From Blasia pusilla (lineage: Eukaryota; Marchantiophyta; Marchantiopsida; Blasiales), in contig CM114275.1 of assembly GCA_050084515.1 (NCBI GenBank), forward strand, positions 26,164,001-26,228,000: a stretch of DNA of 64,000 bases, read 5' to 3'. A program made the translations under genes and the position numbers. This document shows positions 10,440-20,929 of this stretch, one piece after another. Positions within the stretch are counted from its first letter, which is position 1; every line of letters begins with the position of its first letter. The notes below the pieces were generated by a model that was not told the DNA's origin, ran no database searches, and was given only the letters and a program-made list of their open reading frames with translations.

Positions 10440-11498
10440 TCTCTGAGTGAGGTCACGATGGAGACTTGGGAGCCTGTGATAGGTCTCAAGTTGATAGGAG
10501 GAGAGCCACGGCCAGTTCATAGGTTTCTGAGAGGGCATGTCAGTTGTTTTGCCTTCAGTATGAGAGACTTGGGTACGCTGAAGGGTCCTGGGATACGGAT
10601 TGAGTTGGCTAGTGATACGCCAATCTTTCGTCGACCCTACATGTATTCTGATATGGAGCGAGCCTTGATTCAGAGCAGGAGTCAGGACTTGTTGGAGGCA
10701 GGACTTGTGGAGTTGTCACATGGGGAGTATGGATCTGCCACAGTCATGCCGGCAAAGAAGGATATGTATGGCAATTGGACGGATAGGCGGATGTGTGGAG
10801 ATTACCGTCCTATCAACCGGCTGCACGAGGTCGATCGATCGGTATGCCATGCCTACTCTGAGAGATCTTTGATGCGGTAGGGCATGCAAAGATCTTCAAG
10901 ATTTTTAGATCTCCATCTTTGGCTATCATCGACTTCCTATCGAGTTGGAGGACAGGAGAAGACAAAGACGTCAGGGGATAGATCGGTTCGGGAGAGATTG
11001 CTTGTATTAGTGGCGGTTCTTACCATTTGGGTTGAAGAACGCGCCTGCGGAGTTTCAGAGAGTGATGGATAGGATTTTGGCTGGCTTGGATTTTGTACGA
11101 TGTTACATAGATGATATTCTTATCTTCAGTTCCACGGTTGAGGAGCATGAGCGACACTTGGAGGAGGTGTTTCGGCGATTGCAGTTACATGGACTGAAGT
11201 TACATCCATGCAAGTGCAGATTCTTTCAGGAGCAGATTGAGTACTTGGGACACACCATATACCCAAGTGGGTTAGGCATTCAGCAGACGAAGGTAGAGGC
11301 TATTGCGCAGATTCCACGCCCTACAGATGTGAGTCGAGTCCGAGCATTTCTTGGACTGGCGAACTTCTATCGACGGTATGTCAAGGGTTTTAGTGCGATC
11401 GCAAAGTCTTTGACCTTGTTGACGAAACTTGATCAGGTGTGGTTGTGGGGAGATGATCAGGAGCGAGCATTTCAGGAGCTCAAGGACAAAGGTTGACG
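10440..11498 (+). pseudogene. Element B: reverse transcriptase
   Basis: Frame 10458-10880 has the region before the fingers plus a CGDYRPINR motif typical of Ty3/gypsy RT. A shift near 10830-10890 breaks the DLxxGYH region. Frame 11032-11496 continues with NAPAEFQRVMDRILAG, the catalytic CYIDDILIFS (Asp pair at 11110-11115), the HLEEVF segment, LHPCKCRFF, the YLGHTI motif and FLGLANFYRRYVKGFS, which is the usual RT connection. All signature motifs are recognisable and the second half is open. It makes cDNA from the element RNA; this copy is interrupted. Confidence 0.85.
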
Positions 11499-12000
11499 CG
11501 TCCTCACCCATTTCTGAGACCGGTTAGGAGTCGCCCATTCCAGTTACATACGGATTGGAGCATGTTGGGTCTAGGAGCAGTGCTTACTCAGAGGGATGAC
11601 GAGGAGAGGGAGTTCGTTGTGGCTTACGCGAGTCAATCGAACAACATTGCAGAGGCGTAATCTGACTCCCTACGAGGGAGAGTGCTTGGTGCGGTGTGGG
11701 CGTGGCACATTTTAGGTGCTACTTATTTGGCAACCCTTTCACACTTATCACCGATCATCGGCCGTTGAAGTGGTTGATGGAGTCCGACAAGCTTACGGAA
11801 AGCTTGCCGGGTGGGCTCTATTACTACAGGAGTATGAGTTTGAGGTGGTTCATAGGCCAGGTCGGCTGAACCAGGATGCGGATGGGTTGAGTCGTAACCC
11901 ATGTTCGAGTCGAGAGAGCGCCACGGGAGCTCGATGGCACGGAGAGAGTGATGAGGAGATGGTGCCGGTTGGCATGCATCCGCCTATCTTTGTTGGTTGA
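11499..12000 (+). pseudogene. Element B: RNase H domain
   Basis: Continuing from RT, the frames read FQLHTDWSMLGLGAVL (the first catalytic Asp context), FVVAYASQSNN, and then a shift. The frame at 11716-12000 includes AYGKLAGWALLLQEYEFEV, HRPGRLNQDADGLSR, the standard end of gypsy RNase H with its last catalytic Asp. Element D keeps a cleaner copy of the middle (52643-53023, minus) with YSSYKGECLATVWAV. The domain removes the RNA strand during cDNA synthesis. Stops near 11660 and 11760 break this copy. Confidence 0.75.
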
Positions 12001-12390
12001 CTATGGCGAGGTCACCCACGGTGATGACTCAGTGGTGGGGTTGGATGATGAGTCTTTGGATCCGGAGGTTAGTGAGGAGGCAACAGGTGGTCGTGATATC
12101 CATGACGACGTGGAGGTTGTGGACTTTATGACCTGGTGTCATTGAAAGTACAAAGTGAGTGCTAGGGAGCGGATCGGATCCTCTGAGAGAGCCAAGAGGT
12201 TCGGTGGGAGGGGACTCACATTTTGCGGGTATGGAGAGATGGTAGGATACGAGTGGTACCTCATCCTTCCCAGCGAGCACGTGTAGTGCGACATGCCCAT
12301 GGGAGTTGGGACATTTCGGAGTAAAGCGATTTACAAACTTACTCCAGGTTCGATATTGGTGGCGCGGCATGCATCTTTGGGTACAGATTT

Positions 12391-13536
12391 GTGGCCAGAT
12401 GTATGGTATGTGATGACAGAGTGCGAGCATCCTTCAATGCTCCCACTCCCAGGTTACATCCTTTGCCGATTATGGGTTTAGGTTATTGGTGGAGTTTAGA
12501 CTTTGCGGGACCTTTGCCATTGACAGGGCGTCATCATAGGTACGTGTTGGTCATGGTGGAGCATTTCTCCAAGTGGATAGAGTTTGTGGCACTACCAGAC
12601 AAGGCAAGCGAGGGAACAACTTATGCGTTTCTAGATCGTGTGCTAAGTCACTTTGGTGCACCGGCGGAGGTGTTGACTGACCAGGGTACCGAGTTCAGGG
12701 GAGAGTTTCAGGCCTTGTGTGATCAGGCGCTGATAGATCACCGCACCACGTCCAGGGATCATCCTGAGGCGGATGGATTGGCGGAGAGAGTGGTACAAAC
12801 GGTGAAGAGAGGATTGCGCAAGTATGGCTTGCAGCGGGGACAGTTGAGGGAGTGGGACCTACAGTTGACATGGTTGGCTATGGGTTATCGCTTTAGTCAG
12901 CAAGCATCCTTGGCGTCATTTTCACCGTACTTTTTGCTCTTTGGGAGAGAGCCAGATTCACCTGCAGCAATTCGACGTGACATGGCGGAGGTGTTAGATC
13001 TTGATGATCCAGAGGTGTGGGTGCAAGCATGTTCTCAAAGGGCAGAAGTTTTTCGTAGAGTTATGCCTATGGCCTTTGAGAACTTAGTTATTGCCCAGCA
13101 TAGAGATACATTGAGGTACGCGACCATTCGTGGAGGAGGTTATCGTCCAGGGATTAGGAGGTTTTATCCTGGAGATTACGTGTATTTACAGCAGGCGGCA
13201 CCCACGACGCTAGATGTCACTGCAGGGCGCACTATCCTACGTGTGCGCGAGGTATTACCGACCGGAGTCCTCATGTTGGAGGGACGAGATGGTATGGTTT
13301 GGAAGGATCATGTGCGCAATTGTGCGCCATGTCATCTTCCGAACGTAGATGGGACGGTGGATCCAAGCTTGGCAGTGGTACCTGCAGGCTTGAGGTGTAT
13401 GTTGTGCGGATCTGCGAGGGGTGCAGCCACCATGTTGGTATGTGATGGTTGTTCTCGAGGGTGGCATATGTCATGTCTGACCCCCCCTCTTGATGTGGTT
13501 CCCACGGGGAGATGGATGTGTCCGAGATGTGTATAG
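12391..13536 (+). CDS. Element B: DDE integrase core with C-terminal PHD finger (open frame)
   Basis: This 381-codon open frame is the 3' end of the polyprotein; its first codon is not a real start. It opens with CMVCDD, the CC half of the zinc-binding HHCC domain, whose HH half lies upstream in another frame (12300-12420). The catalytic core has LDFAGP (Asp codon 12499-12501), LTDQGTEF (12679-12681) and ADGLAERVVQ (Glu 12784-12786), i.e. D, D and E with 34 residues between the last two. A GPY/F-like module with LRVREVLPTGVLML and HVRNCAPCHLPN follows. The last 48 residues form a PHD finger: CMLC, CDGC, WHMSC, CPRC, with stop at 13534-13536. The integrase would join cDNA to the host. A PHD finger at this place could steer it to modified histones, by analogy with integrase chromodomains. 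Confidence 0.88.
   Translation: MARCMVCDDRVRASFNAPTPRLHPLPIMGLGYWWSLDFAGPLPLTGRHHRYVLVMVEHFSKWIEFVALPDKASEGTTYAFLDRVLSHFGAPAEVLTDQGTEFRGEFQALCDQALIDHRTTSRDHPEADGLAERVVQTVKRGLRKYGLQRGQLREWDLQLTWLAMGYRFSQQASLASFSPYFLLFGREPDSPAAIRRDMAEVLDLDDPEVWVQACSQRAEVFRRVMPMAFENLVIAQHRDTLRYATIRGGGYRPGIRRFYPGDYVYLQQAAPTTLDVTAGRTILRVREVLPTGVLMLEGRDGMVWKDHVRNCAPCHLPNVDGTVDPSLAVVPAGLRCMLCGSARGAATMLVCDGCSRGWHMSCLTPPLDVVPTGRWMCPRCV
13393..13533 (+). other. PHD finger module of the integrase
   Basis: The spacing is Cys4-His-Cys3: CMLC, 12 residues later CDGC, then HMSC preceded by Trp, then CPRC preceded by RWM, with GRW before the last pair. This is the usual PHD pattern. The module is duplicated in element D at about 51590-51690 (minus) with the same residues. 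It sits where Ty3 chromoviruses carry a chromodomain. Confidence 0.85.
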
Positions 13537-13599
13537 GGTAGTAGGTCATGTCAGAGAGATGTGATATTTTCTATCTGAAGTTAGGAAGATCCAACTGCC

Positions 13600-13613
13600 A
13601 GCTAGGGGGGCGG
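13600..13613 (+). promoter_or_regulatory. Polypurine tract of element B
   Basis: The tract AGCTAGGGGGGCGG lies just before the first 3' X repeat. The same tract precedes X in element C (about 55788-55801) and D (51452-51466, minus). In the family this purine tract primes plus-strand DNA and so fixes the start of the repeat made during reverse transcription. Here that start is X, not the Y start that forms the integrated end. Confidence 0.7.
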
Positions 13614-13754
13614 TTGAGTGATCTCCATGTATATGTATGAGTTGATTTTTTGTACATGTGTGGATCGACCCGTATGTGGGGAAGATCGGTGTTGTGTGGT
13701 GTAGATGTGACCAGCGATGTATGTTGTGTAGCGATATGTATGCGCCACATACGG
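13614..13754 (+). repeat. Element B module X, first copy (B1)
   Basis: It begins TTGAGTGATCTCC directly after the polypurine tract and ends TGTATGCGC followed by a degraded junction to Y. It matches 14238-14375 with about two differences by eye. The X-Y junction here (GCGCCACATACGGTATCAC) is a decayed form of the palindrome seen intact in element C at 55919-55930. Confidence 0.8.
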
Positions 13755-14237
13755 TATCACATCATCCGAGTAGCCGATAGGTCGAGATCTATCGTGGATA
13801 GGGCGTAGGAGCCAGCGGACTATCTTGAGTGTAACCTTGTCCCACAATGTCGGATGAGGTTGAGGATAGGTCCATTGCGTCAGGAACGTCATTTATGACG
13901 ACTTTCATGTTGAGGTCTTTTACAGCCCGGTGACTTGTTGACCAGGTCACCTGCCCCTGGTAATCTGTGCGCGCAGGTTACCAAGGGAAGGGCTATTTTT
14001 GGGGTTTGAGCCTTTTGGCTCTTCCCAACCTATATAAGAGAGGAAGATGGCTTTCCTAAGCCATCTTTCTCATGTTGTGCCGTTGGAGCACCTCCCTTGT
14101 ATGTGTGTGAGCTAGGACGAGGGTGCTAGCGTCCGGATTCCTTGATAGCACAAGGTAGAAGAGGCTCGATATGCCGATGTACATTGAGGAGTGGAGTTTT
14201 AGGCCGGGTGTGCCGTTTTTACTACTCTTTATTTTTG
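13755..14237 (+). repeat. Element B module Y, second copy (A2)
   Basis: This is a near-identical second copy of 4362-4840, with the same TATA box and the same hairpin (AAGATGGCTT/AAGCCATCTT). It starts TATCACATC, a one-base change from the TGTCACATC terminus. It ends at TTTATTTTTG and is followed at once by a second X rather than by flanking DNA. Confidence 0.85.
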
Positions 14238-14375
14238 TTGAGTGATCTCCATGTATATGTATGAGTTGATTTTTTGTACATGTGTGGATCGACCCATGTG
14301 TGGGGAAGATCGGTGTTGTGTGGTGTAGATGTGACCAGCGATGTATGTTGTGTAGCGATATGTATGCGCACGACA
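14238..14375 (+). repeat. Element B module X, second copy (B2), 3' terminus
   Basis: It starts TTGAGTGATCTCC and ends GCGCACGACA, followed by AGGA. This is the real right end of the integrated element, because the target duplication follows it and the leader of element A resumes there. The inverted end reads TGTCGTGCGC, so both element ends begin TGTC. Confidence 0.85.
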
Positions 14376-14379
14376 AGGA
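14376..14379. repeat. Right target-site duplication of element B (AGGA)
   Basis: It matches the AGGA at 4358-4361. After it, ATGGGTAACCTGA (14386-14398) matches the reverse complement of the leader of B near 5970-5985, which shows that element A's leader resumes here. Confidence 0.75.
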
Positions 14380-15150
14380 CCAGAATGGGTAACCTGAATA
14401 CATATCGATGTCGCTCCTCACCAACTGCAAATCTCGACCCCAACTTGGTTGTGGAGACAACTCCTCCAATCAGCAAGTCATACTCCTCCCGTACTGACGT
14501 TGCTTAAAACTCCTTGATGGACAGTGCGGTTGGAGCGAAACAATGCGGCATTGCAGGCGACACAAAACGGCACAAAACGGCACGGCCCTCGATGGTGGGA
14601 TGCAGCACTCGGCGGCATACCCTCCTCAATCAACAATAAACCCACACTCTGCTCCACAATGACGGTGCGTCTCCGCGATCGAGACGGTGCGGTGCGGCCA
14701 CGAGCGGCACGGCGCGGCAATCGGCGGCGCGTTGCGGTTACGGGCGTCACGGCACGGTACTCGATCGTTGTCGAGCGGCTACCAATAACAACATAGCAGC
14801 ATGAAATCAAACTCAAACACCATAACCAGAGGTCATCTGCCATCACTGGTTGATGATGAAAATACGATGACGGTGGCGGCCAAAACAAAGCACGTGGTGG
14901 CAACGCAAGTCAGAGAATCAACGAACGTCGTGGAAGACCCTCCACTCCGTAATGGCGGCAATGGCAACCAAAGGGTGGATAACGGACGGTGGACCGTTGA
15001 CGGTGACAGTTGACCGCTGATGGTGACGGCCGACCGGTGACGGTTGACCGGTGACGATGTCGGTTGACCGTGGATGGTGATGGTCGACTGTCGACGACGG
15101 ACCGTTGACGGTGATTATGACGGCGACGGCCGCCGCCAGCGTGGCGGCTG
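14380..15150 (-). mobile_element. Element A leader, right-hand part (limit uncertain)
   Basis: The first 130 bases align loosely with the reverse complement of the element B leader, including ATGGGTAACCTGA and a TCCTCCCGT block. The stretch from 14520 to 14770 is rich in GCGGCACGGC-type words, like the GC-rich leader of B. The part from 14980 to 15150 is a degenerate array of GGTGACGGTTGACCG-type units. No Y repeat was found to close the element. The left part is well supported; the extent past 14510 is a guess. Confidence 0.45.
14980..15150. repeat. Degenerate minisatellite of GGTGACGGTTGACCG-type units
   Basis: Words such as GACCGTTGACGGTGAC, GACCGCTGATGGTGACG and GACCGGTGACGGTTGACC recur without a fixed period. 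It may be part of the element A leader. It encodes nothing recognisable. Confidence 0.6.
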
Positions 15151-15159
15151 GTTTAGGGT

Positions 15160-16539
15160 TTGAACAATTTAACCCTAAAAATTACCTAGCAATGGCAGTT
15201 TTGCAAGATTGACCATAACTTTTTGCTCGCAACTCCAAATTACGCATTGTTTGTTGCACACAGCTTCACAATCTACGACAACGTCAAAAATATTTAGAAT
15301 GGGATAGTCCAGTAAAAATGGACGGGGATTGTCGCAAAGCCCAATGTCTCTTTCTCCTACACAAAATTTGGCAAAATAATTCCGCGCTGATCTCTCCCAA
15401 AAAAAATGTAAAACCTATAAAAATACAAATTAACAAGCTACATGGTGCTCCCGAGAGCACCAGCATGGGGCAACCCGCCCCCATACTCAATCCCTATCAA
15501 AAATTGGGCAGCGCTTCCGCGCGCCACTCTTCCACACGAAAAATCGGCAAATGGAAAGAACAATCAAAGCAGCCCTTGCTTTGGTGAGCACTCCCATGAG
15601 CTGCTGAACGGGAAACACGGTCCCCAACCTGCAAAAACAATGAGTGACCAGCGAGCTCCCCCATCAAACGGTAGATGACCAAGAGGTTAGTTGAAAAAAC
15701 ATAAGGTCCTCTTGAAGAGGTCTTGGGTTCAACTCTCCCCTTGGACAGTGGGGGGCGGTCTCAACCCCAGGGAAATGGCGTCCCCTACCTAGGGCATGGA
15801 TGGTCCATGTTCGAGAGAGAGAACGTCTTGTGTGCCTTTCATGTGTATGCCTTGACTATGCTCCCAGGTTAAAAATATGGATAAAATTCCAGGCCTTCAC
15901 AAAGAAAAAAAACAAAAACCAAATCTCATGATGTGAAGGTGTCATGTTGGATGCGATGTCAATTTCACATATGTGGAAGCGGGGTCCCATAAGCCAGATC
16001 AGCTTCCCGTGGACTAAAAATCTACTCTACTCTACTCTCTCATTCTTTCTTTGTAAAGTAAGATCCAATCTCTCCCTACACCATCTCACACCATAACTCT
16101 CAAAGGTGTGCACTCTCTCTCATGTCAAACCAAATCCACTCTCCTAATGAGAGGCTTGGGTTACACTCACAAGGCAAGGGAACATAGTTCCGCCGCCTTA
16201 TGCCAAGAGGTTCAACAAAGAGAGAATGAGCTCTCAAGCTCTCTCTCCTTGAGGTATATCCCTCCCCTCTCCCAAGCTCTCTCCATGGTAACCTATTCTC
16301 CCAAGTCACCTCTTTGGCTCTTGACCTGATGTAAGAGGTCAAGGGCCATTTACCAAAAATAGAAAGTCGATCATATACTCAAAATGGTACTTACTTAAAA
16401 TAGCAAGTTCTTCAATATGGCTCCAAATGAGCCAAAACGAAGGGGAAACCTGCTCTCTCAGGTTTCATGGGGCCTCAGCAGGTCATCCTCAATCTGCTGA
16501 GCGTGTCCTCCACTACTCACGAAGGCGCTCTACTAGATC
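15160..16539. other. Intergenic stretch with a possible SINE-like unit
   Basis: No gene was recognised. There is an inverted pair TTTAGGGTT/AACCCTAAA near 15161-15178 and a perfect 8-bp stem TGGTGCTC/GAGCACCA at 15443-15462. From about 15675 to 15918 the sequence looks like a tRNA-derived SINE: GGGTTCAACTCTCC near 15725 resembles a polymerase III B box, and the unit ends in an A-rich tract near 15903-15920. No target duplication was found. The remaining DNA is CT-rich and open frames are short. Confidence 0.35.
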
Positions 16540-17088
16540 TCACCGATCTATCCTAAAAGACGTGACAAGAAAGCCGATATGCCATGTAATTCGACATCTC
16601 AAACACCGAATGGCATCATATGCCAAATGTTCATCAACATGCTCCTCCTTGCATGCCACATATCTATGGAGTGGGCAAGATGTGGCATGATAGGGCAAGC
16701 ATGCGTAACAGTAAAATCTCACGCAATATGGACAAGGGTATTTCTTGATGGCACTGGAGTATATAGGATAGACATGGTGACACTTGAAACACATTGCTCT
16801 CTCTGTTTCACACTTGGGACAATACCAACGATCACGCATTTTCTCTAGTGGAATAACTACAGCAGGGCAAGAACCAACTGTCTTGCCAACATCATGAACA
16901 AAATAAAATTGGGGATGGCAAGACCCATCATAGATGACCAAATCTCCATAAAAATTACATTTGGCACAAATATATGGGCTACATTGTTTTAAATCTAAGT
17001 CTAAAAACCTAGAAATGAGAGGAACTTCTTCAAAGAAGAGGATCCCTTCTCTTTCCGAAACTTCATTGAGTGAGGGTTGTTCATGCAA
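16540..17088 (-). CDS. Cys-rich zinc-binding-like reading frame, possible exon of unknown gene
   Basis: This is a 182-codon minus-strand frame with an unusually ordered set of paired cysteines: CAKC, CPKC, CFKCHH, CPYC, CYACLPYH, CPLH, CLRC. Spacing suggests several stacked zinc-binding knuckles, somewhat like RING/IBR or zinc-ribbon proteins, but no named family was recognised. The first codon is TTG and a stop lies a few codons upstream, so it is not a complete gene by itself. It could be an internal exon, a processed fragment, or part of a transposon. It has no obvious neighbour that extends it. Confidence that it is coding rests on the cysteine pattern only. Confidence 0.4.
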   Translation of the reverse strand: MHEQPSLNEVSEREGILFFEEVPLISRFLDLDLKQCSPYICAKCNFYGDLVIYDGSCHPQFYFVHDVGKTVGSCPAVVIPLEKMRDRWYCPKCETERAMCFKCHHVYPIYSSAIKKYPCPYCVRFYCYACLPYHATSCPLHRYVACKEEHVDEHLAYDAIRCLRCRITWHIGFLVTSFRIDR

Positions 17089-20000
17089 TTTTGTTTCTTC
17101 TTAGACATTGTGCGTGCTGAACATAAAACAAAGAACATGAAATAGTAATTGAGATGAATATTTTGTCCCATAGATTAATAAGCATATATGGAATATTAGC
17201 CACAAAACTCATGGATCTCCTTTACATGCTACACCAATCTACAATTCATTAATAAATTTATGTATGTACTACAAACATGTAAACTCTTTTCTTTTCTCAA
17301 ACTTGTCAAGCGTTGCAATTGTTAAGGTACACGTTTTGCCAAGCTTAGCCTATATCTAATGGACTCCTTGCCTATTAATGGTTGGGCTCTTACCAATCGG
17401 AAGCCCATATACCCTCTAGGTAGTTCCTTGGGTTCAAGATTCCAGGGGAGAAAATTTTGGGATAGGTTTGACTCGGGGAAGTGGAGCTATGAGGATTCAG
17501 ATGAGCTCTGATTTCATCCGAACAACATGACCTCTTAAAGCAGATGTTGGATGGAAATCTCACTTCTCTCAAAATCAGCGCTTGGGAAGCCTCGCATCCC
17601 TCATAGTTTTCGTCCAAGTGTGTGTGTGTGAGAGAGAGAGAGGAGGAGGAGGAAAAAGAAAGAGAGTGTCTAGCGTGGGCTAAAGGGGAATTAATTAAGT
17701 GACAGAGATTGAGAGGAGGCAACACCAAACCACACGCTCCGGAAGATGATTTGAGCAAGAAATTTAGTAGTAGGTCCTGCAGTTAATTGTTATCCTTGCT
17801 GCTTGAGACTCATGTTCTTGTGGCATTAGAAGCTGAGGCCACAAAATGGGAATGAGATAAGAACTACGAGAATCCTTAGAAGCTGAAAGCTTCCACTAAG
17901 ATGGCGGCCGTGAAAACCGTGACCCTTGCTCTGCCAATGTCTTCTCGGCAATTTCGGCCATTGAAAACACAACTTTGCATGTGAATCTCAGCAAACCCCT
18001 CTCTCTCTCTTATACAGCTCTACATACTAAACGTCTTCCCCATCTTTCTTCGACACCGAGTAAAGTAAAGTCCCCGATATGATAACGACGCCATAGAGAA
18101 CGAAAGAATCTATACAATCTATGCAGAGATCTATGCCCAGAATCCCAAGATATGCCACTTATGCAAGGGATTGCGGAGATGTACATTTACTTACTGTTGT
18201 ATTAACTGCACACGAGAGGTGCACGGATGACTCCAGGGTGGGCGGGGCGGGAGGGGGCAAATGAGGGTACCCAGCGCCGCTCATTCCCGTCATTTGTTCC
18301 CCCTCCCCCCCCCAACCCTTCCAGCTTTTCGTCGCAATAACATCTCGGCACTTTCGTCGTGTCAAGAGCACTCATACTTCTGCGGCCCCACTCCAAACCC
18401 CCTTCTCATTTCTGCCATGGAAAATCCCTTGTGCTTCCGCTCTCGCTCGAGAGCCAGTGAATTCTCCAACTTGGGAAGAGCGACACTTATGGTACTCATT
18501 TGATGTCCCCCTGCTACCAAAAAAACTGGTAACCTATGCAGCGAAAGTCTAAATGAATAAATTATACGAAAACTACCCGGTTCTCCATTTCCACGTAGAC
18601 AAAGAAGGAAAACTAAACGAGCCTTCGTCACGCAAAATCATCCCAGCGGGGGTTTGTATTCTCTCCAAGGTGCTGCCCTCCGTCGGTCGCGCAAGTCCTG
18701 ACCCAAGGAACTAACTAGTTTTACGTAGTGCGATATCGTCAAATGATCCCGTCTAGTTTGACAAGATGCCATTCCTTCACCGACTTGTTTTCTCTTGCAT
18801 CAAATCACGATCGCTGTACGACGAGATTTAGCTTTGATTCCCTCCGAACTTTAGAAGCCATGGTGAGGATAGAGCCTTCAAGCCCTTCACTAGTAGTCAA
18901 AAAGCATGACTTTGAGGTCTCGCGGCTGCCCTCAAACAGACGTAGATTTGTTTTACAGAAAATAAACATCACACCATCAAACTATCTACCCTTTCAAACA
19001 CCTAAAATATGGACCCAGGGTTTTGACAATGTGGAGCTTGCCGCCATCCTCTAGTGCTACACTAGACTTGAAACAGATCTACTCTACGCCTTTCTTGCCA
19101 TATGAAGGCTCCTCAATCCACAATTTTTTTAGCACAATCGTTGGAACACCTAGCTAGAGCTAATCTCGACAGCAATCTTGGTAGCATGGAAGGAAAAGTG
19201 ACCGTGTGCATCTTGTTCTCGTCCACCACCACAAGATCTGTGAACGCCCAAGCCGCGTAGTGTTACGCGCTCTCCGGAAGATCCTTTGCAAGCTGCCCCA
19301 CCACAAGGCCCTTTTTGATCTTGTCTCTCTATAGATTCAATTCATCTCTCTCCCTCTCTGTCCTCTCTCTCTCTGACTTTCAGAAGTGTAGTCTCAAAGC
19401 CCTTTCAAGTGCACCCTCTCTCCAAATCAATTCTATTCTACTTATCTCTCTCCCGTAATCAAAATCAAAGCCTTTCTAGATCCTATCTGTCTCTGTCTCA
19501 CTCTTTGTCTGTGTTTTTGTAACCCACCGGGTCCTTTAGGGTCTCTCTCTCTCTCTTCTCGGCATCAATTCAATTCGTCTATCTCCATCTGATTCTATCT
19601 CCAAATCGGATGTCCCCAGGCTTCGAAGCTAAAATTTTGTCCTGAAATATGATGTTGCGCGTATAGGCATTACGACATCCCTTGAGAAAATATCTCTCGT
19701 ATAACGATCTTGAGCATGGGCAGAATATATTCCAAATTTCAGACTTGCAGCTTCAAGGCAAGAACAAAGGCAATCAAGGCAACAAAAATCGCACACAAGA
19801 AAAGAGAAACACACAATAATCTATGAAGATAAGCTCCGGGCGCCCTTAGATGCTTCATTCTTGATTGTAGAGTGCCATTGGCGCCCTGGAATTACAAGAT
19901 GCCCACTTGCGGAATCCATGGAAATCGACCACGCCCTCGGGAGGAAAAGCTCAAAACATCAGCAGCGCAATGGCGTGCTTTAGGCTTAGCCATCACACTC

Positions 20001-20922
20001 TCGGATCGCAACGAGAGGCCTAATAGGTCAAGGTCACAAAGAGAGGGAGACTATCGATGGCTGTTTGGTGCACGCTGTTGTTCACCCACAATGACAAAAA
20101 CAATCCATTGATACAAGGAGATTTATGGAAAGAGTTCATTAATGTCACTTTATATGGAGTTGTCGATGCATATAGATTTCTAGTGCGCCAGATCGAAAAA
20201 ACTCCGCGAGTTCTATTTGACTGGTGAGATGTATGCTAGTACAAAATAGAGAGTGTGCTAACTTGTTTGCGACCCTCATTTCGCATCCTTGAACCTTGTT
20301 TGTTCACAGCTTTCTTGTCCGCCGTCTCTTAGTCCGCCTCTCACCTTTGCGGTCTCTCTTGGAACCTCACAATTTTGGTTTCTCCCACATTGATCGAGGG
20401 GACGTTAGATCAAAGCAGTGTCGTTGCTTCTATCCCCTCATTTCTCATTCACTCGATCCCTTCGTCCCTCCCTTTCCACCCCAACCTACTTGACAAGGGC
20501 GGGAGGTGGACGATTTGCTCAAAATCGAGAGAGATTGATAGTGTTGCTGCACCGCCAGAATCGAAAACTCAAATCAAAAACCCTACATGACCCACATAAA
20601 TTCAAAATCAATCTCCTTCCTCAAACGCAGGAGGAAATGCCCGCCCATCCAACTTTATAACATTCACTATAAATTTTTCAGTTAAAGCATATTTTCATAC
20701 CCTTATGTATGACCAATGAATAGGTCATACATGGTAAATTGGAAGTTTTCTATAAATCCCCCTATCTTTATCTTGTAACTTTATTAGATTATGCATCAAA
20801 TTAAACTACCCAATTACACTTTTAAATCATTTTTCAAATTTAAATTTCCCTCATTTTCTTCTATTTTTAAAGTCTTTTTTGAAATGGAATAAAAAAATCT
20901 TATATTTTTTTGCACGTGATAG
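17089..20922. other. Intergenic stretch, no gene recognised
   Basis: There are short frames only. CT-rich tracts occur at about 17615-17660 (minus), 18000-18010 and 19320-19560 (repeated CTCTCT and CTGTCTC words). The part from 20640 to 20910 is AT-rich and abuts the truncated end of element E. No RNA gene or transposon end was identified. Confidence 0.5.
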
Positions 20923-20929
20923 GTCCAAC

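Larger units (their letters stand above)
4362..14375 (+). mobile_element. Element B: near-complete Ty3/gypsy-type retroelement with DNMT, DDE integrase, PHD finger and split terminal repeats
   Basis: This 10-kb unit begins TGTCACATC and ends GCGCACGACA, is flanked by AGGA, and lies within the leader of element A. Internal order is Y repeat, GC-rich leader, gag, protease, C5 DNA methyltransferase, RT, RNase H, integrase with PHD finger, polypurine tract, then X, Y, X. The two Y copies and the two X copies are very similar by eye (about two mismatches between the X copies), which suggests a fairly recent insertion. Even so, gag, protease, DNMT and RT carry stops and frameshifts. It therefore either decayed quickly or was moved in trans. 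The terminal layout is not the LTR-internal-LTR form normal for the superfamily. Confidence 0.9.

Noticed and set aside
4362-14375. Simple LTR-internal-LTR reading of element B
   Set aside because: The X module is absent after the 5' Y but present both before and after the 3' Y, and C repeats this layout, so equal LTRs do not fit.
4362-14375. Tyrosine-recombinase (Ngaro/DIRS) element, suggested by the split repeats
   Set aside because: No tyrosine-recombinase motifs were seen. The element has a clear DDE integrase, a DSG protease and a 4-bp target duplication.
15161-15178. TTTAGGG words as an internal telomere repeat
   Set aside because: Only one copy on each side of a short inverted repeat, with no array.
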